A stretch of DNA of 64,000 nucleotides. Source: Phycisphaerales bacterium. Lineage in GTDB: Bacteria > Planctomycetota > Phycisphaerae > Phycisphaerales > UBA1924. Position 1 is the first letter of the stretch; the number at the start of each line of letters is the position of its first letter. The notes below the pieces were generated by a model. The model was not told the DNA's origin. It saw only the letters and a program-made list of their open reading frames with translations, and ran no database searches. This document shows, in pieces, positions 35,913 through 44,884 of the stretch. The stretch covers positions 17,319 through 81,318 of the forward strand of contig JALHNL010000003.1 in NCBI GenBank assembly GCA_022843545.1, in the 5' to 3' direction. Made by a program: the position numbers and the translations under genes.

Positions 35913-37373
35913 GTGCTCACCAATAGGCTTCCCATCATCATCCAAGGCGGCATGGGCGCTGGAGTCTCAGATTGGCGGCTTGCGCGTGCCGTGTCGACTA
36001 CGGGGCAGCTCGGGGTGGTGTCGGGCACAGCCCTTGACGCAATCGTCGCGCGCCGACTTCAGATGGGTGATCCAGGTGGCCATGTCCGGCGAGCCTTGGC
36101 GGCGTTTCCCATCGATGGGGTCGCGGACAACATCCTCAGCCGATACTTCTTACCAGGCGGCAAGATGCCCGACGCTCCGTTCAAGTCCAAGCCACTGCCG
36201 TCTGACCGCCTTTCGCGATCGGCCTTGGAACTGCTCGTTGCAAGCAACTTCGTCGAGGTGTTTCTCGCTCGTGATGGCCACCAAGGCCCCGTCGGGATCA
36301 ACTTTCTTGAGAAGATCCAAGCGACATTACTTCCATCGCTTTACGGAGCGATGCTCGCAGGAGTTTCATGCGTGCTTGTGGGTGCCGGCATCCCGCGAAC
36401 GATCCCGGGCGCGTTGGACCGATTCGCTCGCGGGGAGCCCGCCGAGGTGACGCTCGATGTAAAGGGGGCGACCTCGGACGATCACTTTGTGACAAGGTTC
36501 AGTCCCTCCGAGCTATGGCCGGCGGGTTCCTGTCCACCCGCCCTCGTCAGACCCGCGTTCTTTGCCATCGTCTCATCCGCGACGCTCGCGACGATGCTCG
36601 TGAAGAAGTCCAACGGCCGCGTCGATGGGTTCATCGTTGAGGGTCCAACCGCCGGAGGACACAACGCGCCGCCACGAGGCCCGTTGCGGCTCACCCAGGC
36701 CGGCGAGCCGATCTACAGCGACCGCGACCAGCCGGATTTGGAGGAGTTCCGGGGGCTGAACCTCCCATTCTGGCTGGCAGGCTCGTACGCCCACCCCGAG
36801 CGCGTCGCCGAAGCCTTGCGATGCGGCGCGACCGGGGTGCAAGTGGGCACCGTCTTCGCATACTGCGATGAGTCGGGGCTGACGCGGGAAATCAAGGACC
36901 AGACGCTCGCGATGAGCAAGGCCCAAACACTCCGCGTGTTCACCGACCCGACAGCCTCGCCCACCGGATTTCCCTTCAAGCTCGTGCAATTGCCCGGCAC
37001 ACTCGCCGACCCGGCAACCCCGGGACGGTCCGCGCGAGTGTGCGACCTTGGCTACCTTCGCCACGCGTACAAGAAACCCGACGGCTCACTCGGCTGGCGT
37101 TGTCCCGCAGAACCGGTAGAGGACTTCGTCAAGAAGGGGGGAAGCGAATCGGAAACGCAAGGACGCAAATGCCTCTGTAACGCTTTGCTTGCCAACATCG
37201 GCTTGGAGCAGGTGCGGGGAGAGACGGGCGAGGAGCGTGAAATGCCTCTGGTGACTTCGGGTGATGACGTGATCGACGTAGCGCGTTTCCTCAAGTCGGG
37301 GTCAGACTCCTATCGGGCGGCGGATGTGGTCGCGTATCTCCTGCGTGGCGCAAGTGGACTTACGTCGAACTGA
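35913..37373 (+). CDS. Nitronate monooxygenase family flavoprotein
   Basis: A 486-residue TIM-barrel FMN enzyme of the 2-nitropropane dioxygenase/nitronate monooxygenase superfamily. Blocks include the N-terminal PIIIQGGMGAGVSDWRLARA, the central FIVEGPTAGGHNAPP with the catalytic-type His, FWLAGSYAHPERVAEALRCG, and GATGVQVGTVFAYCDESGLT. It is longer than common members (about 350), with an extra C-terminal domain rich in cysteine (KKPDGSLGWRCPAE, GRKCLCNALLANIG) that may bind iron-sulfur or zinc. It begins with GTG 35913. The physiological substrate is unclear. Confidence 0.83.
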   Translation: MLTNRLPIIIQGGMGAGVSDWRLARAVSTTGQLGVVSGTALDAIVARRLQMGDPGGHVRRALAAFPIDGVADNILSRYFLPGGKMPDAPFKSKPLPSDRLSRSALELLVASNFVEVFLARDGHQGPVGINFLEKIQATLLPSLYGAMLAGVSCVLVGAGIPRTIPGALDRFARGEPAEVTLDVKGATSDDHFVTRFSPSELWPAGSCPPALVRPAFFAIVSSATLATMLVKKSNGRVDGFIVEGPTAGGHNAPPRGPLRLTQAGEPIYSDRDQPDLEEFRGLNLPFWLAGSYAHPERVAEALRCGATGVQVGTVFAYCDESGLTREIKDQTLAMSKAQTLRVFTDPTASPTGFPFKLVQLPGTLADPATPGRSARVCDLGYLRHAYKKPDGSLGWRCPAEPVEDFVKKGGSESETQGRKCLCNALLANIGLEQVRGETGEEREMPLVTSGDDVIDVARFLKSGSDSYRAADVVAYLLRGASGLTSN

Positions 37374-38226
37374 GTGTCTTGCACAACGACGACGCATATC
37401 GCCGACCAGCATAATTGCCGTGTGCGCTCGCTTTACACGCCATGCGGTCGTGTGTAGAGCTGCGAACCACCGACCATGCTCGATTTGACCCGACAGCACC
37501 TCGGGGCTCGGCACAGGTGAGCTGCTGCGGAATGGTCGCATCCGGTTGGGTTGTCACTTCGGCCCTGCACTGCATGTTGTCAGAACGCCCCCGATCCGCT
37601 GGGAGGCATCACTGAGCGGAGCGGAGTGCCGGATCCGTCGCCGTCGCGCGTCAAACCGCTCTATTGCAGGAGTAGGTGCAGCCAACGTCCGAGATGGTGT
37701 GACAGATCATGGGATCTGGAGTTGAAGGCCTGCGTGGCGGCAAACCGGGCTCCGTTGTCTGCAGAGTCCGAGATCTCGTGGCGTGAACAGCGATTCGTCA
37801 CAGAAGTAGTGTTCTGACGACATCGAGCACGAAACTCTGTCAACGCATCTATTCCGCGCTTGAACTCCAAGCAGCAGGCCGCGTAGTGTGATGCACGGGT
37901 CTGCTCTCCCCACGCACGGCGTGGCGGGTGCAGAACCAGACCTCGCGGCGAAGGGGCACGATGCTCCGACAGCTGCCGGCCCGCATCTCTTGCGGGCGTC
38001 CTAACCCCGGAGGCACGGCTTCCGGGCGAAACCCAGGCATGGCTTGGGCTGGGATCCAGACACAGCAGCACAACTGAGTCAGTCGTGCCGTCGCGATCTT
38101 GATCGCTGGCTCATCGCGTGCTCGCGGTGTGCTGGCGCTCCAGCGTCGGGTCGGCGTTCCCGTCCGCACGCGATGCCGCGGCCGCTTCGACGCGATCGAT
38201 CCGGCGCCGGCGATTGGAGACCGTCC
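37374..38226. other. Gene-free left border of the accessory island
   Basis: About 850 bases without a convincing gene. Short frames lack domains and ribosome sites. The right part (37979-38048) holds three consecutive hairpins, listed separately. I compared it by eye with the right border (59138-59501) and saw no obvious attachment-site duplication. Confidence 0.55.
37979..38048 (+). other. Three tandem hairpins with a repeated apical sequence
   Basis: Hairpin 1 pairs GCCCGCA (37979-37985) with TGCGGGC (37991-37997). Hairpin 2 pairs CCCGGA (38006-38011) with TCCGGG (38021-38026), plus two inner pairs. Hairpin 3 pairs CCCA (38032-38035) with TGGG (38045-38048), plus inner pairs. Hairpins 2 and 3 share the apical sequence AGGCAyGGCTT (38011-38021 and 38035-38045). 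It may be a protein-binding site, a packaging site or a structured RNA. Confidence 0.5.
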
Positions 38227-39636
38227 ATGGATCCGAACATCTATCTCAACAGTCCCGACCTGCCCCCGAAGCTGCCGCAAGGCACGCAGGTGCAGCTCAT
38301 CCCGATCGAGCGCATCAACCCCGCGCCGTACAACCCGCGCGTCGACCTCAAGCCCGGCGATCCGGCGTACGACAAGCTCGTCAAGAGCATCGCCGAGTTC
38401 GGCCTCGTCGAGCCGCTGGTGTGGAACCAGCGCAGTGGGCATCTCGTCGGGGGCCACCAGCGGCTGAAGATCCTTCGCGATCGCGGCGACGAGACCGTTC
38501 CGGTCGTCGTCGTGGATCTATCGTCGCAGAAGGAGCGTGCCCTCAACCTCGCCCTCAACAAGATTCAGGGCGACTGGGACGAGACCAGGCTCGCCGAGGT
38601 GCTCCAGCACTTGATGCTGACGCCGCACCTCGATTGGGATATCACCGGCTTCGAGTTCGACGAGGCCAAGGACATCATCGCCGAGGTGCTCGCCGACTCA
38701 GAGGAAGAAGCCGAGGAGGATTTCGACGAAGAGCAGGAGCTGGCGAAGGCCGCGGCGCAGCCGACCGTCACCCAGCCCGGCGACCTCATCCTCCTGGGCA
38801 CCGATCCCGCCCGCCAGCACCGGCTGCTCTGCGGCGACAGCACCAACCCCGAGCACGTGCGCCGTCTCATGGACGGCCAGCGGGCGGCGCTCTTCGCCAC
38901 CGATCCGCCGTACCTGGTCGACTACGACGGCACTAACCACCCCGGGGCCAAGGCGGGCGTGAAGAACAAGGACTGGTCGGGCACCTACGGCGTGACCTGG
39001 GACGACGCAGACGCCAACAGCGATCTCTACGACCGCTTCATCGCGACCGCGGTGGCCGAGGCGATCGCGCCGAATGCCGCGTGGTACTGCTGGCATGCTT
39101 CGCGGCGCCAGGCGATGCTCGAGGCGGCGTGGAATCGCCACGGTGCGTTCGTGCACTGCCAGATCATCTGGGCCAAGAACCGCCCGGTGCTCACGCGGAC
39201 GTGGTACGCCTGGCAGCACGAGCCGTGCCTGATGGGCTGGATCCGCGGCAACCTGCCCCACCGCGCCGACGAGTCGCGGCTCTCCACGGTCTGGTCGATC
39301 GACACCATCCCCAACGGCGACCAGCGCCCCGACCACCCCACGCCCAAGCCGCTGGAGGTCTTCGAGATCCCGATGCGGCAGCACACCAGGCCCGGCGAGG
39401 TCTGCTACGAGCCCTTCGCCGGCAGTGGCACGCAGATCATCGCGGCACAGCGGCTGCGGCGGCGTTGTTTCGCGATCGAGATCTCGCCGGTCTACTGCGA
39501 CCTCATCGTGCGGCGGTTCATCAAGCTGGCCGGCGAGGACTCGGTGACGCCAGAGATCGCGGAGCGATACCGCGTGCGCGAGGCACCCACACAGATGGTT
39601 GAGACGGCTGCTCAACCCACGGAGGGCGGGCAGTGA
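38227..39636 (+). CDS. ParB-like nuclease domain fused to DNA (N6/N4) methyltransferase
   Basis: A 469-residue protein. Residues about 15-110 form a ParB/Srx-like domain (LIPIERINPAPYNPR, LVEPLVWNQRSGHLVGGHQR). After an acidic linker (EEEAEEDFDEEQEL) comes an amino-methyltransferase: catalytic motif IV TDPPYLVDY and SAM-binding motif I YEPFAGSGTQIIAAQ, ordered IV then I as in beta-class enzymes. Fusions like this are frequent in phages and prophages, where they modify DNA near packaging genes. I chose ATG 38227. The stop overlaps the next gene. The target sequence is unknown. Confidence 0.87.
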   Translation: MDPNIYLNSPDLPPKLPQGTQVQLIPIERINPAPYNPRVDLKPGDPAYDKLVKSIAEFGLVEPLVWNQRSGHLVGGHQRLKILRDRGDETVPVVVVDLSSQKERALNLALNKIQGDWDETRLAEVLQHLMLTPHLDWDITGFEFDEAKDIIAEVLADSEEEAEEDFDEEQELAKAAAQPTVTQPGDLILLGTDPARQHRLLCGDSTNPEHVRRLMDGQRAALFATDPPYLVDYDGTNHPGAKAGVKNKDWSGTYGVTWDDADANSDLYDRFIATAVAEAIAPNAAWYCWHASRRQAMLEAAWNRHGAFVHCQIIWAKNRPVLTRTWYAWQHEPCLMGWIRGNLPHRADESRLSTVWSIDTIPNGDQRPDHPTPKPLEVFEIPMRQHTRPGEVCYEPFAGSGTQIIAAQRLRRRCFAIEISPVYCDLIVRRFIKLAGEDSVTPEIAERYRVREAPTQMVETAAQPTEGGQ

Positions 39637-40475
39637 GTGAACGCCACGACCCATTGATCCCAGAGGAGCAAGGCGGCGGCGTTGAGCAAACGCCGCCGCC
39701 TCGCGCGCAGAGGCCAGATGTCGAACCCGAAGAACCAGTCGAGACCGACCACACGACGGTGCTCGACATCCTCCGCGCTATCAAGTCGGTTCAAATCAAC
39801 CCGCGCAACGTCCACCCCGACGACCGGCGGCTGTGCGTGGCCCATCTCGTGGGCGAAGGGTTGTCGGTCTCCGAGGTGGCACAGGTGCTGCGGATCAGCG
39901 TGCGCACGGTTGCCCGTGACCGCCGGGCGATCAACGAGGAGAACGCGATCCAGCCCGACGCACGGCTGGCCGGCCTGTACGCGGGCCGGCTCGCCGCGGA
40001 GGCCGAGGCGACGATCGGCCGCATCCGCCGCGTCACCCGCGACAAGGACACGCCGCACGCGGTCAAGATCGACGGCGAGTTCAAGTGCTTTGACATCCTC
40101 GACCGCTTCGTGCAGCGCATGCAATCCATGGGCTATCTGCCAACGGCCGCGCACCGGATCCAGGCAGATCTGACCCACAACACCGCCGATCTGAGCAGCC
40201 TCGCGGAGCTCAAGGCCGAGCTCACCCGGCTCGAGTCCATCGACACCGAGTGCCGGGTCATCGAGTCGGATGGCATCGACGACGCTATGGGTGACGCGTC
40301 CGAAGACGACCTTCCTGCTCACGCCGGAGAGCATTCCGCACTGAGGGGTCCGGCCGGTGCTCCCATGCCTCGAGCCCAGACACGCGTTGAACGCGAGCGG
40401 CTGGAGGAGCAGGATCTCAAGCGACGCATTGAAGAGAAGTGGAGGACCAAGAAGCCCGATGTCCAAAACCTCTGA
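39633..40475 (+). CDS. Helix-turn-helix protein, possible small terminase subunit
   Basis: A 280-residue protein with an acidic, Pro-rich N-terminus and a helix-turn-helix near residues 75-105 (LSVSEVAQVLRISVRTVARD). A long helical middle region (LYAGRLAAEAEATIGRIRRV) and a charged C-terminus follow. Its position between the methyltransferase and the large terminase suggests it recognises DNA for packaging, as a small terminase does, but no family match is certain. It starts with GTG overlapping the previous stop and its end overlaps the terminase gene by 17 bases. Confidence 0.6.
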   Translation: MSERHDPLIPEEQGGGVEQTPPPRAQRPDVEPEEPVETDHTTVLDILRAIKSVQINPRNVHPDDRRLCVAHLVGEGLSVSEVAQVLRISVRTVARDRRAINEENAIQPDARLAGLYAGRLAAEAEATIGRIRRVTRDKDTPHAVKIDGEFKCFDILDRFVQRMQSMGYLPTAAHRIQADLTHNTADLSSLAELKAELTRLESIDTECRVIESDGIDDAMGDASEDDLPAHAGEHSALRGPAGAPMPRAQTRVERERLEEQDLKRRIEEKWRTKKPDVQNL

Positions 40476-42063
40476 CACCCTCGTCGGCGTGCGGACGGCG
40501 CTCTCGCTTCACCGACGGACGCTCGCGTCGCAATCGCCGCGTGCGTTCGCCAAGGTGTACCTCGCGCGTCACTTCCGCTTGAAGCCTTCGCGCATGCACG
40601 AGGGGGTCTTCGAGCTGCTGGGTCAGGCCACCCACGAGCGCTCGAAGCGCCTAGCCATCGCCGCGCCGCGCGGCCACGCCAAGAGCACCGTCGTCAGCCT
40701 TGCCTACGTGCTCTGGTCGGCGCTGTACCGGCACGAGCCACTGATCCTGCTGGTGTCCGCCACCCGCGAGCAAGCCGTGCAGCTGCTCAAGAACGTCAAG
40801 GACGAGATCCAGGGCAACGAGCTCCTGCTGGAAGACTTCCCGGAGGTCTGCTCACGACCGGGCGAGGGCCGCACGCCCAAGCCGTGGCGCGACAACAACA
40901 TCCTCCTCCGCAACGGCGTGATGATCCGTGCCCTCGGCAGCGGCCAGGGTCTCCGCGGCGTGCGCCACGGGGCCAGCAGGCCCAGCCTGATTATCGGTGA
41001 CGACCTTGAGAACCAGGAGCAGTGCGAGTCGCCCGAGCAGCGCGCCAAGATGCGCGACTGGTTCGAGAAGACGCTGCTCAAGGCCGGCGACGGGCGCACC
41101 AACGTGGTGGTCGTCGGCACCGTCCTCCACTACGACTCGCTTCTGGCCACGCTGGTCAACCCCGTCCGCGGCAAGGGTTCGGGCTGGGACAGCCGCGTGT
41201 ACCGCGCCGTCGAGTCCTTCAGCGAGCGTGCGGACCTCTGGGACCGCTGGGAGTCGATCCGAGTCGGCGAGACCGAGCACGACGGCCGGCGCGGCCCCGA
41301 GGCGTCATCGGCGTTCTTCGATGCGAACAGACAGGAGATGCTCCGCGGTACGCGCGTGCTCTGGCCCGAGATGGAGGACTACCACCGGCTCATGCAGATC
41401 CGCGTCGACGAAGGTCGGCTGAGCTTCCAATCCGAGAAGCAGAACGAGCCGCTCGACCCCGAGCAGTGCCTCTTCTCATCGGCATCGTTCCGCTACTGGG
41501 ACGACGAGAGCTCTGACCCTTCGGATCCCGCGGCTCTGCTCCGCCGGCTCGGCCCGCACACCCGCATCTACGGCGCCTGCGACCCCAGCCTCGGCCGGCA
41601 CGTCGGCCGCGGCGACTACACCGCGATCATCACCGTGGCCAAGGACACCAGGGACGACTCGATCTACATCCTCGACGCCGACATCGCGCGCCGCAAGCCC
41701 GAGCAGACCATCGAGCGCATCCTCGCGCTGGCGGGCGTGTACCGCTACGACGACTTCATCGTCGAGGCCAACCAGTTCCAGGAGATCATGGTCCGCCAGC
41801 TCGAGCACCTCGCCCGCACCCGTGGGGTGCGCCTCTACCCCCGCGCGGTGAACAACACCGCTAACAAGCAGGCCCGGGTGGAGGGCCTCGAACCGCTGAT
41901 CAGCTCCGGCCGCCTCAAGTTCAGCCGCCGGCAATCCACGCTGCTGGACCAGCTCCGCCACTTCCCCCTCGGCGCCCACGACGACGGCCCCGACGCCCTC
42001 GAGATCGTCGTCACCCGCGCCGTCGAACGCCGCACGGCGAAGTTCGGGCGGTACGTGATGTGA
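40459..42063 (+). CDS. Phage-type terminase large subunit
   Basis: A 534-residue packaging motor. The N-terminal ATPase has Walker A IAAPRGHAKST (residues about 67-77), Walker B LIIGDDLEN near residue 177, and a coupling-type motif in VVVGTVLHYDS. The C-terminal RNase H-like nuclease has acidic residues in YGACDPSLGR, FIVEANQFQE and HDDGPDALEI, so both activities look intact. No portal, protease or capsid gene follows; the next gene is on the opposite strand. I chose ATG 40459. Confidence 0.88.
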   Translation: MSKTSDTLVGVRTALSLHRRTLASQSPRAFAKVYLARHFRLKPSRMHEGVFELLGQATHERSKRLAIAAPRGHAKSTVVSLAYVLWSALYRHEPLILLVSATREQAVQLLKNVKDEIQGNELLLEDFPEVCSRPGEGRTPKPWRDNNILLRNGVMIRALGSGQGLRGVRHGASRPSLIIGDDLENQEQCESPEQRAKMRDWFEKTLLKAGDGRTNVVVVGTVLHYDSLLATLVNPVRGKGSGWDSRVYRAVESFSERADLWDRWESIRVGETEHDGRRGPEASSAFFDANRQEMLRGTRVLWPEMEDYHRLMQIRVDEGRLSFQSEKQNEPLDPEQCLFSSASFRYWDDESSDPSDPAALLRRLGPHTRIYGACDPSLGRHVGRGDYTAIITVAKDTRDDSIYILDADIARRKPEQTIERILALAGVYRYDDFIVEANQFQEIMVRQLEHLARTRGVRLYPRAVNNTANKQARVEGLEPLISSGRLKFSRRQSTLLDQLRHFPLGAHDDGPDALEIVVTRAVERRTAKFGRYVM

Positions 42064-42135
42064 GATCAGAGGGATTTTCCCTCGCCGCCCGTCGGCGGTA
42101 CTGCTGGCGTCACCCAGAGGCAGGATGCGAATCCG

Positions 42136-43179
42136 TCACCTTCGCGTGATGAGGGCGATCACCTTGTCGACATGCCGGCGGGCCTCGACCACCACGTCGC
42201 CGTCCCCGATGGGGCCGCCACCCGAGGTGGTCCAATCTCTGAGGGACTCGACGCTTCGTAGAGTAACGCCCGCATCCGTGACGGACGGGTCGCTGAGACG
42301 GGCGATCACCGAAGTCTGAGGTACGCGCATATTCAAGTGAAACCGAAGTCCCGCGCTTCGGGCAAGTTCATTGCCTCCGGCAGCAAGCACACGCAGCGCC
42401 GGCTGAGGCTTGAGCTCGGGGAACAGGCCCGGCGAGCTGGTCATGTCACGCTCACCCTTCTTCAAGCCCAAGCCCGCTTCGATGGTCACCGCTTGCACCG
42501 GCGCCCGTGTGGCAACGGCGATGAGTGTCGCGTGGAAACTTGCCCGCGGGCAATCCGATGCACGGATCTGCTCGACGACGTCAAAGTTCAATCCCCCGGC
42601 CCGTTCGACGGCCTTTCGCACGACAGGCGCGAACAGATCATCGAAGAACCCCACTTCAGCGGCGATCTTGTCCATCAGTTGCTCGATCGGGTCACGGTTG
42701 ACCGTGGACCGATGAAAGGGCAAGGCCATCTGGCCCCTGACGAGAGTGAGGACGTGAGCGATCTCGTGCCACCGTGTAAAGAAACGGCGGGCCGCTTTGT
42801 CACCACGGCAGTCAATAATCGCGACGAACTGATCGAGACATGAGGGCGTCGCGTTCTCTCGGCGGATTAGCGTCGCAAAGGTCTCGGGCCCGAAACCGTC
42901 GCGCTGTGCGGCAAAGACGTACTCGCCTTTCGCCACGTACTTGGCGATGACCGCGTCGAGCTCGTCATCAGAGCTGAACTCCTCGATCACCAATCGCAGT
43001 TTCTTGCGCACGAGTGCCTCGAGGTCGTCGAGCGTTCGGACATTGGGGGCGCCGGAGAGCCATCCGGCGATCCGCTGTTTGCAGAACTCGATAATGGCCT
43101 CGGTGGGCACTTCGCGCCAATCGAGCCCGAGATCGGCCGCCATCTGGATCACTTTTTGATCGCGGTCGATGACGCTCAT
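42136..43179 (-). CDS. ImmA/IrrE-type metallopeptidase (CapP-like regulator)
   Basis: A 347-residue protein with a zinc peptidase core: HEIAH at residues 138-142 in RFFTRWHEIAHVLTLV, followed by an acidic region (VNRDPIEQLMDKIAAEVG) with the likely third ligand Glu. It is the pattern of ImmA/IrrE proteins that cut a partner HTH repressor. The C-terminal half has a GAF-like or sensor segment of unknown role. Its start overlaps the stop of the XRE gene. Together they resemble CapH/CapP, which control some CBASS operons in response to DNA damage. Confidence 0.85.
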   Translation of the reverse strand: MSVIDRDQKVIQMAADLGLDWREVPTEAIIEFCKQRIAGWLSGAPNVRTLDDLEALVRKKLRLVIEEFSSDDELDAVIAKYVAKGEYVFAAQRDGFGPETFATLIRRENATPSCLDQFVAIIDCRGDKAARRFFTRWHEIAHVLTLVRGQMALPFHRSTVNRDPIEQLMDKIAAEVGFFDDLFAPVVRKAVERAGGLNFDVVEQIRASDCPRASFHATLIAVATRAPVQAVTIEAGLGLKKGERDMTSSPGLFPELKPQPALRVLAAGGNELARSAGLRFHLNMRVPQTSVIARLSDPSVTDAGVTLRSVESLRDWTTSGGGPIGDGDVVVEARRHVDKVIALITRR

Positions 43180-43577
43180 AGGAACCCCTTCACCGACTCG
43201 TAGAACTTTCGCCAGTCGAAGTTGTCCCCCGGGCTGCGGTCGTTGGCGCTTCGATGCGCGAGTATCTGCTGCCGCATCTTCAGCAGCATCAAGACCTTGC
43301 GGAACCCCAATCCTTCCTGGCTGGCGAACTCCGCAAGAGACGAGGGGATCTCAATGTCCTTGGGAGTTGGCTGCTCGGCTTCGTCCCCAGTCATCAGATA
43401 GTCGAGCGTGACCCCAAGCACCCGCGCGAGGTCGAGGAGCTTCTCGGCGCTGATCCCGCGCTTGCCGTTCTCAAGATCCGACAGGAATCCCTTGCTGATG
43501 CCGGCCTTCTGGCCCAAGACGTCCTGCGTCCATTCGAGCTCTTCACGCCGCGTTTTGATCCGTGCACCGAGTTCCAT
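43176..43577 (-). CDS. XRE-family HTH repressor (CapH-like)
   Basis: A 133-residue DNA-binding protein with an N-terminal helix-turn-helix (IKTRREELEWTQDVLGQKAG, GFLSDLENGKRGISAEKLLD), typical of Cro/CI repressors, and a C-terminal helical region that would be the target for cleavage by the partner peptidase. I chose ATG 43577, preceded by AAGGAG six bases upstream on its strand. It is divergent from the CD-NTase gene, and paired repeats lie over both promoters. Repression of the CBASS-like operon is the likely role. Confidence 0.87.
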   Translation of the reverse strand: MELGARIKTRREELEWTQDVLGQKAGISKGFLSDLENGKRGISAEKLLDLARVLGVTLDYLMTGDEAEQPTPKDIEIPSSLAEFASQEGLGFRKVLMLLKMRQQILAHRSANDRSPGDNFDWRKFYESVKGFL

Positions 43578-43624
43578 GCCCTGCTCCTTGACCCTGGCCA
43601 CGGCCTTGTGGGAAGGGGGACGAC

Positions 43625-43701
43625 GGTACGAGATTGTACCACATCGGTCAAGATCGGTCATTTGACATCACTGACAGCGAACATATCATGTATAGCGAAC
43701 A
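43625..43701. promoter_or_regulatory. Divergent promoter and operator region of the CBASS-like locus
   Basis: Plus strand: -35 TTGACA (43662-43667), 16 bases, -10 TATCAT (43684-43689). Minus strand: -35 ATGACC (43661-43656), 17 bases, -10 TACAAT (43638-43633). The two -35 boxes touch. Direct repeats AGCGAACA at 43676-43683 and 43694-43701 flank the plus -10 box. Direct repeats ATCGGTCA at 43643-43650 and 43653-43660 cover the minus spacer and -35 box. An inverted repeat GGTAC/GTACC (43625-43629, 43636-43640) spans the minus -10. Confidence 0.68.
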
Positions 43702-43750
43702 CGCCCGCAGCGGGCATATCCGCGGGTGCGGCGTCCGGAGGATCCAGCCC

Positions 43751-44884
43751 ATGTCGACGATCACCGCGTCTGCGAATCCCACGGTCGATGGCCTCGTTGA
43801 GGCAGTCACGGTCATGCTTCAGCTCCCGCCGTCGCTCGAGCAACAGGCCCGGGAGCGCGCGGCAGGCGTCGCCGAATGGCTCAACTCCCCGGGCACACTC
43901 CTCGCGCGGTATGCCCCGGAAATCCATGATCAGGGGTCGATGCGGCACGGGACCACCGTCCACCCCAAGCACTACACCGAGTACGACCTCGACCTGGTTT
44001 GCCTCCTGCGCCTGCTTGGCGCGGACAACTTGATGACGCCCGACGAACTCTACGAGCTGGTCTATCAGCGCCTCCACGAGAGCCCGGTGTACCGGCCCCT
44101 CCTCAAGCGGATGAACCGCTGCATCAGACTTGTCTACGCGAACGATTTTCATCTCGACATTCTCCCGGCCCGGCCCGACTGGACGCGTGGTGGCACCTGT
44201 GTGCTCGTGCCCGACCGAGAGCGCCGCTGCTGGAAGCCCAGCAATCCGAAGGGCTTTGCTGAGTGGTTCGACCGTCAGGCCACCAGCGGTGGCCGGGTGA
44301 TGGAACGCTACCTCGGTAGGGTCGTCACCGCGTCCGATCGGCTTCAGATGAAGGCGACTCTGCGGCGGGTCGTGCAGCTGATGAAGCGTCGGCGCGACAT
44401 CCGTTTCGACGGCGATCAGTCGTGCGCGCGCTCGGTGGTCTTGACGACGCTGGCGGGTGCCGACTACGACGGGCAGCTCCTCTGCACCGACGCCCTGATC
44501 TCCGTACTCGACGCCATCATCGATGCCTTTGGTGGTCATATCGATCCGCCGCCCGTGCTCAACCCGACCAACCCCGACGAGAACTTTGCCGAGAAATGGA
44601 CACGCAAGACCTTTGCCCAGTTCATGGAGTATGTGCGTGTGTTCCGGTATGAGATGGAGGAACTCCTCGACTTGCACGACCTGGAGGAGATCCACGCCAA
44701 GCTCAAGGCGATGTTCGGCGAGGGCGTCGCGACCGACGTGGTCAAGGAACTCGGCGGGCGGATGCGCGCCGCCAAGAACCAGCGAGCACTGCGGTGGACG
44801 GGTCCAGCCGTCTCGCTCACCGCCGCTCCGATCGCAGAGGCCAGGACAATCCCAGCGAACACCTTTCATGGCGACCATGTTTGA
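43751..44884 (+). CDS. CBASS-type cyclic oligonucleotide synthase (CD-NTase)
   Basis: A 377-residue nucleotidyltransferase that is expected to make a cyclic nucleotide alarm signal after phage infection. The active-site elements are complete: GS at residues 62-63 in HDQGSMRHGT, DxD at Asp79/Asp81 in EYDLDLVCLL, and the third acid Asp136 in DFHLDILPA. The C-terminal half is a helical OAS1-like region (LKATLRRVVQLMKRRRDIRF). ATG 43751 has GGAGGA upstream. The stop lies inside the next gene, an E2-like protein, placing it in a short type II CBASS layout. The nucleotide product cannot be told from sequence. Confidence 0.9.
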   Translation: MSTITASANPTVDGLVEAVTVMLQLPPSLEQQARERAAGVAEWLNSPGTLLARYAPEIHDQGSMRHGTTVHPKHYTEYDLDLVCLLRLLGADNLMTPDELYELVYQRLHESPVYRPLLKRMNRCIRLVYANDFHLDILPARPDWTRGGTCVLVPDRERRCWKPSNPKGFAEWFDRQATSGGRVMERYLGRVVTASDRLQMKATLRRVVQLMKRRRDIRFDGDQSCARSVVLTTLAGADYDGQLLCTDALISVLDAIIDAFGGHIDPPPVLNPTNPDENFAEKWTRKTFAQFMEYVRVFRYEMEELLDLHDLEEIHAKLKAMFGEGVATDVVKELGGRMRAAKNQRALRWTGPAVSLTAAPIAEARTIPANTFHGDHV

